The translations under genes and the position numbers were made by a program. DNA of 64,000 nucleotides from Vibrio maritimus. Its GTDB lineage: Bacteria; Pseudomonadota; Gammaproteobacteria; Enterobacterales; Vibrionaceae. The DNA lies in the NCBI RefSeq assembly GCF_021441885.1, contig NZ_CP090438.1:2728001-2792000 (forward strand). Reading direction: 5' to 3'. The notes beneath the pieces are model-generated. The model saw nothing but the letters and a program-made list of their open reading frames with translations, was not told where the DNA came from and searched no databases. Below are positions 16,453-25,306 of the stretch, piece after piece; within the stretch, counting starts at the first letter, position 1, and each line of letters starts with the position of its first letter.

Positions 16453-16480
16453 AAAGGCTCGCAATCGCGAGCCTTTCTTC
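16453..16480. terminator. bidirectional terminator between minE and rnd
   Basis: AAAGGCTCGC-AATC-GCGAGCCTTT stem (16453-16476) with A-run before and T-rich sequence after. It serves the two convergent genes. Confidence 0.9.
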
Positions 16481-16492
16481 TTTTAGCTGAGT

Positions 16493-17614
16493 CTATACAT
16501 CCATAACCTGGTCTAGCTGACGACCAAACAGCTCAAGACGCCACCCTTGCATCACATCTGGAAGCTTGGCTGGATCGCGCTGATGCTTCCAAACCCAAGA
16601 AAGGTATTGGTTAAGCTGCTTTTTGGACGCTAAAAACTCTGTCGCTAATCCGCTGTGCTGAGCCGCCTTCTTCACTTCGTCTTTCAGCTTTTTAAACACT
16701 TGCTTGTAGCTTGGGAAATCCATCAAGCGTTCAATTTTCTCTGGATAATCTTCTTCTGGCGTTTGCTGCGCACGCTTGACGATAGCGGCAATACGTTCAC
16801 CATGACGACGAATAGCTCTAGGGTCGATGCCCTCTTGCTCCATCTGTTTTGGCTTTTTCAGGCCATGACGTGCTACCGTCCATAGCTCTTGTTCTTTGAT
16901 AATGAAGTTCAAAGCTAAGTCACGTTTAAGTGCTTCATTGAAGCGCCATGTCGCCAGCGGTTTCAGTACAGCGAGCTGCTTTCGCTTGAGCTGCCACGCG
17001 CCTTTGATATCTAGATAGGCTTTCTCAGGGTTCGGAGTTTTGCCGCGCTTTTGCATCAGCAAATCAGACTCTTGCTGAGCCGCTTCCCACCACTCTTTGG
17101 CTTCCACTTTAGCAAATAGCTTAAAGTACAGTGGCCACAGGTAGTACACGTCCGCCGCAGCGTAATCGAGCTGCTTGTCAGTCAGTGGACGGGCTACCCA
17201 ATCGGCACGCGATTCACTCTTATCAAGCTCAACATCAAGATACTCTTGAACAAGAGTAGCAAAGCCCGTTGATAAACCGTGACCAAGAAATGCGGCCATG
17301 ATCTGCGTATCCACCATTGGGTAAGGCATGCAATCAAAGCTGTTCGCGAACACCTCAAGGTCTTCGCCGCAAGCGTGCAGAACCTTTAATACTGACGTGT
17401 CCTTCAAGAGCTCGATGAAAGGGGTGAAATCACTGATAGTAAGTGGGTCAATAAGTGACAACTGTTCGCCGTCATAAAGCTGAATCAATCCAAGCTTTGG
17501 GTAGTAAGTACGAATGCGCACAAACTCAGTGTCCAACATCACGACATCGGATTCTCGAGCCTTGCTGCATACCGACTCTAGCTCGGCAAACTCTGTTACT
17601 ATTTGGAATTCCAC
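16493..17614 (-). CDS. rnd: ribonuclease D
   Basis: A 373-residue 3'-5' exoribonuclease that trims tRNA and other stable RNA 3' ends. DEDD exonuclease motifs are visible: Exo I with Asp28 and Glu30 (VMLDTEFVR), Exo II near HACGEDLEVF, and Exo III DYAAADVYYLWPLY. HRDC-type domains fill the C-terminal half. Length matches E. coli Rnd (375). It converges on minE and lies 72 bases downstream of fadD on the same strand. Confidence 0.95.
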   Translation of the reverse strand: MEFQIVTEFAELESVCSKARESDVVMLDTEFVRIRTYYPKLGLIQLYDGEQLSLIDPLTISDFTPFIELLKDTSVLKVLHACGEDLEVFANSFDCMPYPMVDTQIMAAFLGHGLSTGFATLVQEYLDVELDKSESRADWVARPLTDKQLDYAAADVYYLWPLYFKLFAKVEAKEWWEAAQQESDLLMQKRGKTPNPEKAYLDIKGAWQLKRKQLAVLKPLATWRFNEALKRDLALNFIIKEQELWTVARHGLKKPKQMEQEGIDPRAIRRHGERIAAIVKRAQQTPEEDYPEKIERLMDFPSYKQVFKKLKDEVKKAAQHSGLATEFLASKKQLNQYLSWVWKHQRDPAKLPDVMQGWRLELFGRQLDQVMDV

Positions 17615-17686
17615 TCAATCTCTCTTTATAAAAAATGCCAGCTTTGCGGGCTGGCATTTTAGCACTGATTGTAATCAAACGTTAAC

Positions 17687-19387
17687 TTAAACTGTCTTCT
17701 CTGAGGTTTTCATCAGTTTTGCATCGTTTTCTTCGCGCAACACGCGACGTAGAATCTTACCAACGTTGGTTTTTGGCAGATCTTCTCTAAATTCAACGCG
17801 TTTCGGGATCTTATAGCCCGTCAAGTGTTGACGACAATGCTCGATGACCTCTTCTTTCGTCAGAGAGTTGTCTTTCTTAACGATGAAAATCTTAACGATC
17901 TCACCCGAGGCTTCGTTCGCCTCACCAATCGCTGCGACCTCGAGTACCTTGTCATTCAAGGCAACAACGTCTTCAATTTCATTTGGATAAACGTTGAAGC
18001 CCGACACCAAAATCATATCTTTCTTGCGGTCGACGATATGCAAAAATCCTTCGTCGTCGAACTCAACAATATCACCTGTTGATAGCCAACCCTCTTGATT
18101 GATCACCTCTTTGGTCGCTTCCGCACGCTGCCAATAGCCTTGCATCACCTGAGGGCCACGAACCTGGAGTTCGCCTTTACCATCGCCCTCAACTGGATTG
18201 CCTTCTTCATCAACAATACGTACTTCTGTAGAAGGAACAGGAAGACCAATTGACCCGTTATATTCAACTAAATCATGTGGATAAGCGGCAACGAGAGGCG
18301 AGCACTCCGTTAGACCATAACCTTCTAAAAGCAAACAGCCAGTGGTTTTCTTCCACTGCTCAGCAACGGCACGTTGAACCGCCATACCACCGCCCACTGC
18401 CAGCCTTAGTCCACGGAAATCCAACTCATGGAAATCTTCATTGTTAAGCAAAGCATTAAACAGGGTGTTTACCCCGGTTATCGCAGTGAATGGGTATTTT
18501 TGTAGCTCTTTCACAAAGCCTGGAATGTCACGTGGGTTGGTAATCAGTAGGTTTTGACCACCCATTTCAATGAACAGCAGACAGTTCACTGTAAGTGCAA
18601 ATACGTGATAGAGCGGCAGTGCCGTTACTACAAACTCACGTCCTTCATACAATACTGGCGCATACATGCCCTTCGCCTGCATCACGTTGGCAATCATATT
18701 GCGATGAGTCAGGATCGCGCCTTTAGCGACACCTGTCGTACCACCGGTATATTGCAAAAACGCAATATCATCACCCGTCATAAAGGGCTTGACGTATTGT
18801 AGGCGGCGACCTTTATGGAGTGCCTTCTTAAAAGAAATCGCGCCTGGTAAGTCGTACTTAGGCACCATGCCCTTTACGTACTTCACAACGAAATCAACAA
18901 TCGTCCCTTTCGCTGTTGGCAGCATTTGTCCTAGGCTGGTCAGCACCACGTGCTTGATCGGCGTCTTATCTACAACCTGCTCTAGAGTGTTAGCAAAGTT
19001 AGACACGATAACGATAGCTTTCGCATCGGCATCATTCAGCTGATGCTCTAGTTCACGAGGGGTATAAAGTGGGTTTACGTTGACCGCAATAAGGCCGGCT
19101 CTAAGCACACCAAATAGCGCAATTGGGTATTGCAGCAAGTTTGGCATCATGATCGCAACGCGATCGCCTTTTTGCAACTTGAGTTCATTTTGCAGGTACG
19201 CCGCAAACGCTCGGCTACGCTCTTCCAACTTACGGAACGTCATGACTGAGCCCATGTTCACAAACGCAGGTTGGTCTGCAAATTTATGAACCGACTGTTC
19301 GAACATCTCAACTAGAGAAGGGTACTGATCCGGATTGATGTGCTCAGGCACGTCACTTGGGTATCGAGAAAGCCAAGGTTTATCCAC
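17687..19387 (-). CDS. fadD: long-chain fatty acid-CoA ligase
   Basis: A 566-residue acyl-CoA synthetase that activates imported long-chain fatty acids with ATP and CoA at the inner membrane. The AMP-binding P-loop YTGGTTGVAKG, the GYGLTECSP motif, and STGD plus DRKKDMI are all present. I chose the GTG at 19387 because AAGGAG lies 7 bases upstream and the protein then starts at the usual MDKPWLSRYP; the longer frame to 19414 lacks support. Upstream lies a partial FadR-like site (19511-19527). Confidence 0.95.
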   Translation of the reverse strand: MDKPWLSRYPSDVPEHINPDQYPSLVEMFEQSVHKFADQPAFVNMGSVMTFRKLEERSRAFAAYLQNELKLQKGDRVAIMMPNLLQYPIALFGVLRAGLIAVNVNPLYTPRELEHQLNDADAKAIVIVSNFANTLEQVVDKTPIKHVVLTSLGQMLPTAKGTIVDFVVKYVKGMVPKYDLPGAISFKKALHKGRRLQYVKPFMTGDDIAFLQYTGGTTGVAKGAILTHRNMIANVMQAKGMYAPVLYEGREFVVTALPLYHVFALTVNCLLFIEMGGQNLLITNPRDIPGFVKELQKYPFTAITGVNTLFNALLNNEDFHELDFRGLRLAVGGGMAVQRAVAEQWKKTTGCLLLEGYGLTECSPLVAAYPHDLVEYNGSIGLPVPSTEVRIVDEEGNPVEGDGKGELQVRGPQVMQGYWQRAEATKEVINQEGWLSTGDIVEFDDEGFLHIVDRKKDMILVSGFNVYPNEIEDVVALNDKVLEVAAIGEANEASGEIVKIFIVKKDNSLTKEEVIEHCRQHLTGYKIPKRVEFREDLPKTNVGKILRRVLREENDAKLMKTSEKTV

Positions 19388-19510
19388 AATTCTACTCCTT
19401 GCGTGTAAGGTCACTCTTCCGTTTCATAGCCGTAGGCAGATTTCAGTGTTGTTTTAAAATATTGTTAACACTTTATGGGACTATGAATGTTTTATTATTC
19501 CTGCTATTAC

Positions 19511-19527
19511 AACACAGCAGACCAGTT
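19511..19527 (-). promoter_or_regulatory. possible FadR operator
   Basis: AACACAGCAGACCAGTT matches the FadR consensus AACTGGTCNGACCAGTT at 13 of 17 positions including N; one half-site is perfect and the other is poor. It lies 124 bases ahead of the fadD start. Weak evidence, supported mainly by position. Confidence 0.3.
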
Positions 19528-19553
19528 AGCGCACGAAAGACTCAAACACTTGT

Positions 19554-20420
19554 TTAATTTTTGTTAACTAGTCCAAGTATTAGTTCAAATACACTTTCTG
19601 GCGACTCAAGATGACAATGATGGTCACCCGCTACCCACTCAATTTGTGCTTTGGGCAACATCGCTAAACGCTCTTTATGTTGAAGATAGGCATAACCGCG
19701 CTCGCCCAAAATCACCAAGTGAGGTGTTTGAATAGCATCGACGATCGCCAGGGCATTCTGCTCCGCCATTCGATAGACAGACTCGCATTTGAGCTTGCTG
19801 TCATGACGCCAATACCATTTACCCTGCTCACAACGAAGATCGCGCTCTACGATCGGCAACACGGCAGACTCAGAAAGTTTTGTTGCTCTGATCCGCATGT
19901 TAATCGCGTCTTGTTTCGAAGGAATAGCTTTAGCGGTTTTACCACGCCAGCGCTCGCGGCTTTCAATGCCTTTTCTTAAGCGTTCAGCACTTAGCTGAGG
20001 TGATTCAGATAAAGGGATATGCGCTTCGATTTGAACTAAACCTGAGACTTTTTCAGGAAAGGCAGCACTATAGCAACTTGCGATCAATGCACCAAGTGAA
20101 TGCCCCACTAGAAACACATCGACTGCGTGAAGTTTAATCAATATGCGGTGAAGATCATCAATATAGTCGTGAAAGTTATAGAAATGATGCGGACTCTTGT
20201 GGGAAGAGTGTCCATGCCCAGGTAAGTCTATGGCGACAACACGCCAATCGGGCGATTGTTTCTCAATCAGCGCAAGTAAAGCATGAAAACTGGCCGCATT
20301 GTCCATCCAACCATGAATAAAAACGACCGTCTTGGCGGTCGTTTTTCTGGCTTCGCGTTCAAGGTAGGCTATCGTCCTGTCGTCTATCTTGAGCGATTTT
20401 TCTTTAAAGGTGGAATCCAA
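19554..20420 (-). CDS. alpha/beta hydrolase
   Basis: A 288-residue alpha/beta-hydrolase-fold enzyme, predicted cytosolic. VVFIHGWMDN carries the oxyanion-hole HG. The nucleophile elbow GHSLG puts Ser108 in place, and the likely catalytic histidine lies in AGDHHCHLESPE near the C-terminus. Substrate unknown; an esterase or thioesterase is possible. It starts two bases after the slp stop, so it is cotranscribed with that lipoprotein gene. FadD follows 166 bases downstream and seems to have its own promoter. Confidence 0.88.
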   Translation of the reverse strand: MDSTFKEKSLKIDDRTIAYLEREARKTTAKTVVFIHGWMDNAASFHALLALIEKQSPDWRVVAIDLPGHGHSSHKSPHHFYNFHDYIDDLHRILIKLHAVDVFLVGHSLGALIASCYSAAFPEKVSGLVQIEAHIPLSESPQLSAERLRKGIESRERWRGKTAKAIPSKQDAINMRIRATKLSESAVLPIVERDLRCEQGKWYWRHDSKLKCESVYRMAEQNALAIVDAIQTPHLVILGERGYAYLQHKERLAMLPKAQIEWVAGDHHCHLESPESVFELILGLVNKN

Positions 20421-20422
20421 TC

Positions 20423-20977
20423 CTATTTAACCTCTTTGATCACTCGACCAGTGCTTGGTCCGCTGTGATAATAGAAACCATCGCAATAGTAGCCCCAGCA
20501 TGACCCATAGCTGCCAAAGTCGCGATTAATGATTAAGCGTTCTTCAACTCGCCACAGGTAATTACCATAGGCATTAATAACCGGGAAGTCACCTTCATAT
20601 TCGCCAATGCGCCCGCGCTCCATACCATCTTTGTAACCGCCAAAGGTGACTAAACGCCCTTGCGCGTAGGTGATAGGGTCAACAAACCCGTCTACATAGG
20701 CAATGAAGCGTCCATTTGGCTCTTCACTAATATCTGGCTTGCCATACTTGTCAATAGGTAGGTTAACAACTTCGATGCGAGTTCTATCGGCGAGATTTTT
20801 TACCGTGTCTATCACTCCACCCAAACGCACCTCGGTCTTGTCATTGGTATCAAGGACACCTTGATAAGTAGCAACCACATTCTCGTTGTTGGTCGCTAAG
20901 GTGTCAGGAAGGCTGCCACAGGCACTCAAAATGGCACTTAACGCCACAATACTACTGAGTTTCAGGAGTGTTTTCAT
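20423..20977 (-). CDS. slp: Slp family outer-membrane lipoprotein
   Basis: A 184-residue lipoprotein with lipobox LSAC (Cys20) in MKTLLKLSSIVALSAILSAC. The next residues are Gly and Ser, which favour outer-membrane sorting. The body has the Slp-like order (starvation-inducible lipoprotein family): VRLGGVIDTVKN, then RFIAYVDGFVDP, then GRLVTFGGYKDG. A Tyr/Cys-rich tail (SCWGYYCDGFYYH) is present. Function in the family is poorly defined. First gene of a pair with the alpha/beta hydrolase. Confidence 0.9.
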   Translation of the reverse strand: MKTLLKLSSIVALSAILSACGSLPDTLATNNENVVATYQGVLDTNDKTEVRLGGVIDTVKNLADRTRIEVVNLPIDKYGKPDISEEPNGRFIAYVDGFVDPITYAQGRLVTFGGYKDGMERGRIGEYEGDFPVINAYGNYLWRVEERLIINRDFGSYGSCWGYYCDGFYYHSGPSTGRVIKEVK

Positions 20978-21032
20978 AAATGGGGATACCTTAATTAAAG
21001 CAAGTTACAGTTAAAGCAAATAACTCTTATTA

Positions 21033-21350
21033 TCATATATAGATATCGACACCAAGCAACTGTTCGAGTTCCTCTCTTTTGGCTCGATTCATAACATTCA
21101 TATACTCTTCCAGAGCCTTTTTCGATCGACCCTCCGGGAGATCATACTGAACCTGAGCCTTTGCCATGTCAGCATCGGATAAATGCTTTACTGAATGCGC
21201 GACCGCTTGCGCCACTTTCGTGACCTGCGTCGATTGGCTGGTTGACTGCGAAGATTGAGATGTAGACGCTTTTGACACTGCCTTTTTTGCATTGGCTTTC
21301 TGTGTCTTGCGCTGATTGGGTATGGAAGGTAAGCCGTTAATCGAGACCAT
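21033..21350 (-). CDS. hypothetical protein with Ser/Gln-rich low-complexity segment
   Basis: A 105-residue protein starting at ATG 21350 (a TTG two codons earlier is possible; no clear ribosome site for either). Residues about 10-45 are a Lys/Ala then Ser/Thr/Gln-rich tract (QSSQSTSQSTQ), followed by a conserved-looking helical C-terminus (EEYMNVMNRAKREELEQLLGV). No signal peptide, so it is probably cytosolic. I recognise no family. It lies 41 bases downstream of tsaB with a hairpin (GGCTAGT/ACTAGCC, 21361-21381) in between. Confidence 0.65.
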   Translation of the reverse strand: MVSINGLPSIPNQRKTQKANAKKAVSKASTSQSSQSTSQSTQVTKVAQAVAHSVKHLSDADMAKAQVQYDLPEGRSKKALEEYMNVMNRAKREELEQLLGVDIYI

Positions 21351-21391
21351 AATCAAGTTGGGCTAGTGCTGTGGACTAGCCCTCTCCTTCG

Positions 21392-22093
21392 TTACTCTCT
21401 GCCTGGCAGCTTTTTCCATGCAACAGTATCACGCAAATAAACTGGGCTAGCTTCTTCAGCTGGGACTGTGTTGCCCTTTGCTAACTCGAACTGAGCGAGA
21501 TAAGCAATATCCTGTGCCTCTGGGTAGAGAACCTCTGAAGCTTGAGTGGTGATCGCCAGTGTTGATAGTGGTTCTGAGTATGCATCCCAACCTGTACCAG
21601 CGGTTGTCCATGTATGCTCGTCTGCCACGATATTTTCGACAAGAACACTCGGCGGAATGACTTGCTCTTGATCGACCTCTTGCCAATCTCCTGACTCTAG
21701 ACGCTCAAAACGACCCCAATACACTTCGTTCATACGTGCATCGATAGCACTCGCTACGTTAGTTGCTTGGGCGATACGATAGGCCCCTTGCGCCATCGCT
21801 TTTAATGTCGAAATGCCGATCATCGGCAGATCTGCACCAAAACCCAAACCTTGCGCGATACCAATACAAATACGCACACCAGTAAAGCTACCTGGACCAC
21901 GTGCAAACGCAAGCGCATCAAGATCAGTCAAGGTTAGATCTGCCTCTTTCAGCAGTTCATCTACCATTGGCAGTACTTTCTTAGTGTGGTCGCGCGGCGC
22001 GAGTTCACTGCGTGAGTATGTCTTGTCGCCAACTAGAAGCGCTACTGAGCAGTTTTCTGTTGCGGTATCGATAGCTAAGATTTTGTAAGTCAT
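21392..22093 (-). CDS. tsaB: tRNA t6A biosynthesis protein TsaB
   Basis: A 233-residue pseudo-ASKHA protein that partners TsaD in making threonylcarbamoyl-adenosine at position 37 of ANN-decoding tRNAs. ILAIDTATENCSVAL and ARGPGSFTGVRI are the family motifs. Its ATG directly abuts the yoaA stop, so the two genes are coupled. Confidence 0.95.
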   Translation of the reverse strand: MTYKILAIDTATENCSVALLVGDKTYSRSELAPRDHTKKVLPMVDELLKEADLTLTDLDALAFARGPGSFTGVRICIGIAQGLGFGADLPMIGISTLKAMAQGAYRIAQATNVASAIDARMNEVYWGRFERLESGDWQEVDQEQVIPPSVLVENIVADEHTWTTAGTGWDAYSEPLSTLAITTQASEVLYPEAQDIAYLAQFELAKGNTVPAEEASPVYLRDTVAWKKLPGRE

Positions 22094-24052
22094 TTATTTC
22101 TCAATTTGTTCTTCTGCTGCACTCGGTGCTTCGCCTTGTGCTAAAAACGTTTTAATCACACCCAAGTCTCGAGTACGGGGAATCGGCGGGAGACTGGATA
22201 AGAAGGTCGCTCCATAGTCTCTGGTCACTAATCGGTTATCGCAAATAATCAGTGCGCCACGATCTTTTTGATCGCGTATCAAACGTCCAACGCCCTGCTT
22301 GAGCGTAATCACCGCATCGGGGATCTGAACCTGCTGAAATGGGTCTCCCCCTTGCAGTTTACAATCCTCGATCCGTGCTTTAAGTAACGGATCATCCGGT
22401 GCGGTAAACGGTAATTTGTCGATGATAACACAGCTCAAGGTGTCACCTCTAACATCTATTCCTTCCCAGAACGCCCCTGTTGCCACCAGCAAGGCGTTCC
22501 CAAGCTCCATAAACTCAGCCAGGGTTTTCTGCTTACTGGTTTCCCCCTGCAATAATACTGGCAGTGATAGTGTCTCTCGGAACTTCTCCCCAAGCTCCCG
22601 CATCATGCTGTGCGACGTGCACAAAAAGAAACAGCGCCCTTGGTTTTGCTCAATAACAGGGGTAAGCATTCTCACCAGCTTATCAGCCAGACCATTACTG
22701 TTTGGCTCTGGCAAGTAACGAGGCACACAGAGCCTTGCTTGGCTTGGATAATCAAACGGACTTGGTAATGAAAACTGCTGTTTGGGCACCAAGCCCAATC
22801 GAGAGGTGAAGTGACCAAAATCATCCGATACAGCGAGTGTGGCGGAGGTAAATATCCAAGCGCCCCCTTTCATCTCAACCTGCTCATGAAACTTATCGGC
22901 CACCGTTAAAGGGGTGATATGCAAACTGAAATGGCGCGGTGATGTGTCATACCAGTAGGAGTAGCCGGTAATCGTCACATCACAGACTCGCTCGATTCTG
23001 CCCTTTACGAGGTTCGCGCGCTCAAATGCAGTATCGAGAAGTTGACTACGGCCAAGGGCAAGCTTGAGTACATCAATCACGAAGTCCAAAGCATCTGTGA
23101 GTCTTTCCATCTCACGCTTAATACTTGGCGAAGCGATTGCATCTCGCCAGTTACCGCGAAAACCGGTATCACCAAGCACAATTCTCATATCCATCGCTGC
23201 TTGAGAGAGACGTTCCCCTGCTTTTTGCAGTTGACGCATATCTCTCGCTTCAGTGCGATAGCCTATCTCAATGTCCTTACACAGATCTTGGATCTGTCGG
23301 CTAGAAACTGATTGTCCAAAGTACTGACTAGCAATATCAGGGATCTGGTGAGCTTCATCGAAGATAAACACGTCAGCTTCTGGTATCAGTTCACCAAAGC
23401 CAGTCTCTTTGATCGCCAAGTCCGCCATAAACAAGTGATGGTTCACGACCACAACATCAGAATCAAGCGCTCGCCTTCTTGCCTTGAGTACAAAGCAATC
23501 CTCGTAACTCGGACACTCTTTGCCTAGGCAATTGTCATTGGTTGAGGTAATGGTCGGAATGATTGGGCTGTCTTCAGCAATGGCATCGCACTCACCTAAA
23601 TCGCCTGACTTGGTCTCCGAAGACCAGGTTCGCACTTTAACCAGTTGGGAAAGCAGATCAGTTTGCGTTTCAGTAGTGTGGCTTTCGACCATTTGTCGAC
23701 TCAGCCTATCCAAACACAAATAGTTAGAACGACCTTTCAGCAGTGACACTTTTCCATGAAAGCCCAAAGCTTCAACCATCAAAGGCAGATCTCGGTGGAA
23801 CAGCTGCTCCTGCAGGTTTTTCGAGCCGGTACTGATGATCGTCTTTTTTCCACTCAGTAACGCAGGAACGAGATAAGCAAATGTCTTACCCGTACCTGTG
23901 CCCGCCTCGACAACCAGCTGCGTTTGATGCTCAATAGCTTCATCAACGGCATTCGCCATATCCAGCTGCGGTTGGCGTGGTTGAAACCCCGGTATGACCT
24001 GCCCTAGCGCACCATCAGAGGCAAACGCTTTGGTGATTGTTCGTGAACCCAT
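22094..24052 (-). CDS. yoaA: ATP-dependent DNA helicase YoaA (DinG/XPD family)
   Basis: A 652-residue superfamily 2 helicase. Walker A AGTGTGKTFAYL, the DEAH box in FIFDEAHQIPD and motif VI QGVGRLIRDQKD are present. Four cysteines around CLGKECPSYEDC match the 4Fe-4S cluster of the XPD-like group. In E. coli YoaA works with the HolC clamp-loader subunit in DNA damage tolerance. It is first in the minus-strand run and is followed without a gap by tsaB. Confidence 0.94.
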   Translation of the reverse strand: MGSRTITKAFASDGALGQVIPGFQPRQPQLDMANAVDEAIEHQTQLVVEAGTGTGKTFAYLVPALLSGKKTIISTGSKNLQEQLFHRDLPLMVEALGFHGKVSLLKGRSNYLCLDRLSRQMVESHTTETQTDLLSQLVKVRTWSSETKSGDLGECDAIAEDSPIIPTITSTNDNCLGKECPSYEDCFVLKARRRALDSDVVVVNHHLFMADLAIKETGFGELIPEADVFIFDEAHQIPDIASQYFGQSVSSRQIQDLCKDIEIGYRTEARDMRQLQKAGERLSQAAMDMRIVLGDTGFRGNWRDAIASPSIKREMERLTDALDFVIDVLKLALGRSQLLDTAFERANLVKGRIERVCDVTITGYSYWYDTSPRHFSLHITPLTVADKFHEQVEMKGGAWIFTSATLAVSDDFGHFTSRLGLVPKQQFSLPSPFDYPSQARLCVPRYLPEPNSNGLADKLVRMLTPVIEQNQGRCFFLCTSHSMMRELGEKFRETLSLPVLLQGETSKQKTLAEFMELGNALLVATGAFWEGIDVRGDTLSCVIIDKLPFTAPDDPLLKARIEDCKLQGGDPFQQVQIPDAVITLKQGVGRLIRDQKDRGALIICDNRLVTRDYGATFLSSLPPIPRTRDLGVIKTFLAQGEAPSAAEEQIEK

Positions 24053-24392
24053 TTGGTACCACTGCTAATAAAGAATGGGGGTAGTATACCCAAACCAACA
24101 GCAGTTAAAAAACCGATTTGATAGGGGTTAGGGCTGCTAGATTACATCGAAATCTGGCTTGCTAGAGCCTTTGTCACTAGCGCGGCAGACTTCTTTTGTT
24201 GAAACCTTGCTCAGAATAGATTAATAATGTCGGTTATATTGCGTACAACCTTAATAACACGCAGCAAAGATTAAATCCTCGAGTGAGCAAACCTCCAATG
24301 CCTTTCATTGAGTTGCATAATCACTGACACACCAAATAAATAGTTTGAGTGACCACGAGGTATGAATGACATTTTCACGGAAGCAGTAAATC
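24053..24392. promoter_or_regulatory. divergent promoter region yoaA/purU
   Basis: This 340-base gap between divergent genes contains no convincing ORF. It includes GGGGTAGTATACCC near 24086-24099, an imperfect palindrome close to the yoaA start. I could not place a recognised operator in it. Confidence 0.3.
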
Positions 24393-25226
24393 ATGGAAAA
24401 GAAGACCTTATTGACGCATTGCAACGATGCGCCAGGTTTGATCTCAAAGATCACTAACATCTGTTACAAACACCAGCTAAACATTATTCACAACAACGAA
24501 TTTGTGGATAACACCAGCGGTCATTTCTTTATGCGTACCGAGCTTGAAGGTTACTTCAATGACGAGACCTTCTTAGCAGACCTAGACCACGCCCTTCCTG
24601 AAGGCACTAAACGCAGACTGGTAGATTCATCTCGTAAACGCATCGTGATCTTAGTGACCAAAGAAGCACATTGTCTTGGTGATATCCTGATGAAAAACTT
24701 CGATGGCAGCCTAGACGTCGAGATCGCGGCAGTTATCGGCAACTACGACATCCTCCAGGGATTAACAGAGAAGTTTGATATTCCGTATCACTGTGTGTCT
24801 CACGAAGGTCTTAGCCGCGAAGAGCACGAAGCAAAAATGTTGGAAGCCATTGACCAATACGAAGCAGACTACCTAGTGTTAGCTAAGTACATGCGCGTAC
24901 TGACGCCGACTTTCGTTGAGAAGTACCATCACAAGATCATTAACATCCACCACAGTTTCTTGCCTGCCTTTATCGGCGCGAAACCTTATCAGCAAGCGTA
25001 TGATCGCGGCGTTAAGATCATTGGTGCGACCGCTCACTTTGTTACCAACGACTTGGATGAAGGTCCGATCATTAAGCAAGACGTTATTCCTGTCGACCAC
25101 AACTTCAGCGCTGCTGATATGGCACAAGCAGGTCGTGACGTAGAGAAGAATGTCCTATCTAAGGCGCTCAATAAAGTGGTTAACGATCACGTATTCGTCT
25201 ACGGAAACAAAACAGTAATCTTGTAA
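24393..25226 (+). CDS. purU: formyltetrahydrofolate deformylase
   Basis: A 277-residue enzyme that hydrolyses 10-formyl-THF to formate and THF, balancing one-carbon pools. An N-terminal ACT regulatory domain (about residues 4-80, starting TLLTHCNDAPGLISKI) precedes the formyltransferase-type domain, with the catalytic Asn and His in INIHHSFLPAF and Asp in DLDEGPII. Length matches E. coli PurU (280). Monocistronic, with a terminator at 25251. Confidence 0.96.
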   Translation: MEKKTLLTHCNDAPGLISKITNICYKHQLNIIHNNEFVDNTSGHFFMRTELEGYFNDETFLADLDHALPEGTKRRLVDSSRKRIVILVTKEAHCLGDILMKNFDGSLDVEIAAVIGNYDILQGLTEKFDIPYHCVSHEGLSREEHEAKMLEAIDQYEADYLVLAKYMRVLTPTFVEKYHHKIINIHHSFLPAFIGAKPYQQAYDRGVKIIGATAHFVTNDLDEGPIIKQDVIPVDHNFSAADMAQAGRDVEKNVLSKALNKVVNDHVFVYGNKTVIL

Positions 25227-25250
25227 ATACCTATCTGATTTCATTAGATT

Positions 25251-25286
25251 AAAAAGCCCTTCTCATCTTGGCATGAAGGGCTTTTT
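25251..25286. terminator. bidirectional terminator after purU
   Basis: AAAAAGCCCTTC (25251-25262) pairs with GAAGGGCTTTTT (25275-25286). It lies between purU and the convergent metallopeptidase gene. Confidence 0.9.
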
Positions 25287-25306
25287 CTCTTTCATAGCGT
25301 CGACAT

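Noticed and set aside
24060..24106. LexA-type site ahead of yoaA
   Set aside because: ACTGCT and AGCAGT are inverse complements but lie about 35 bases apart, not in the CTGT-N8-ACAG arrangement.
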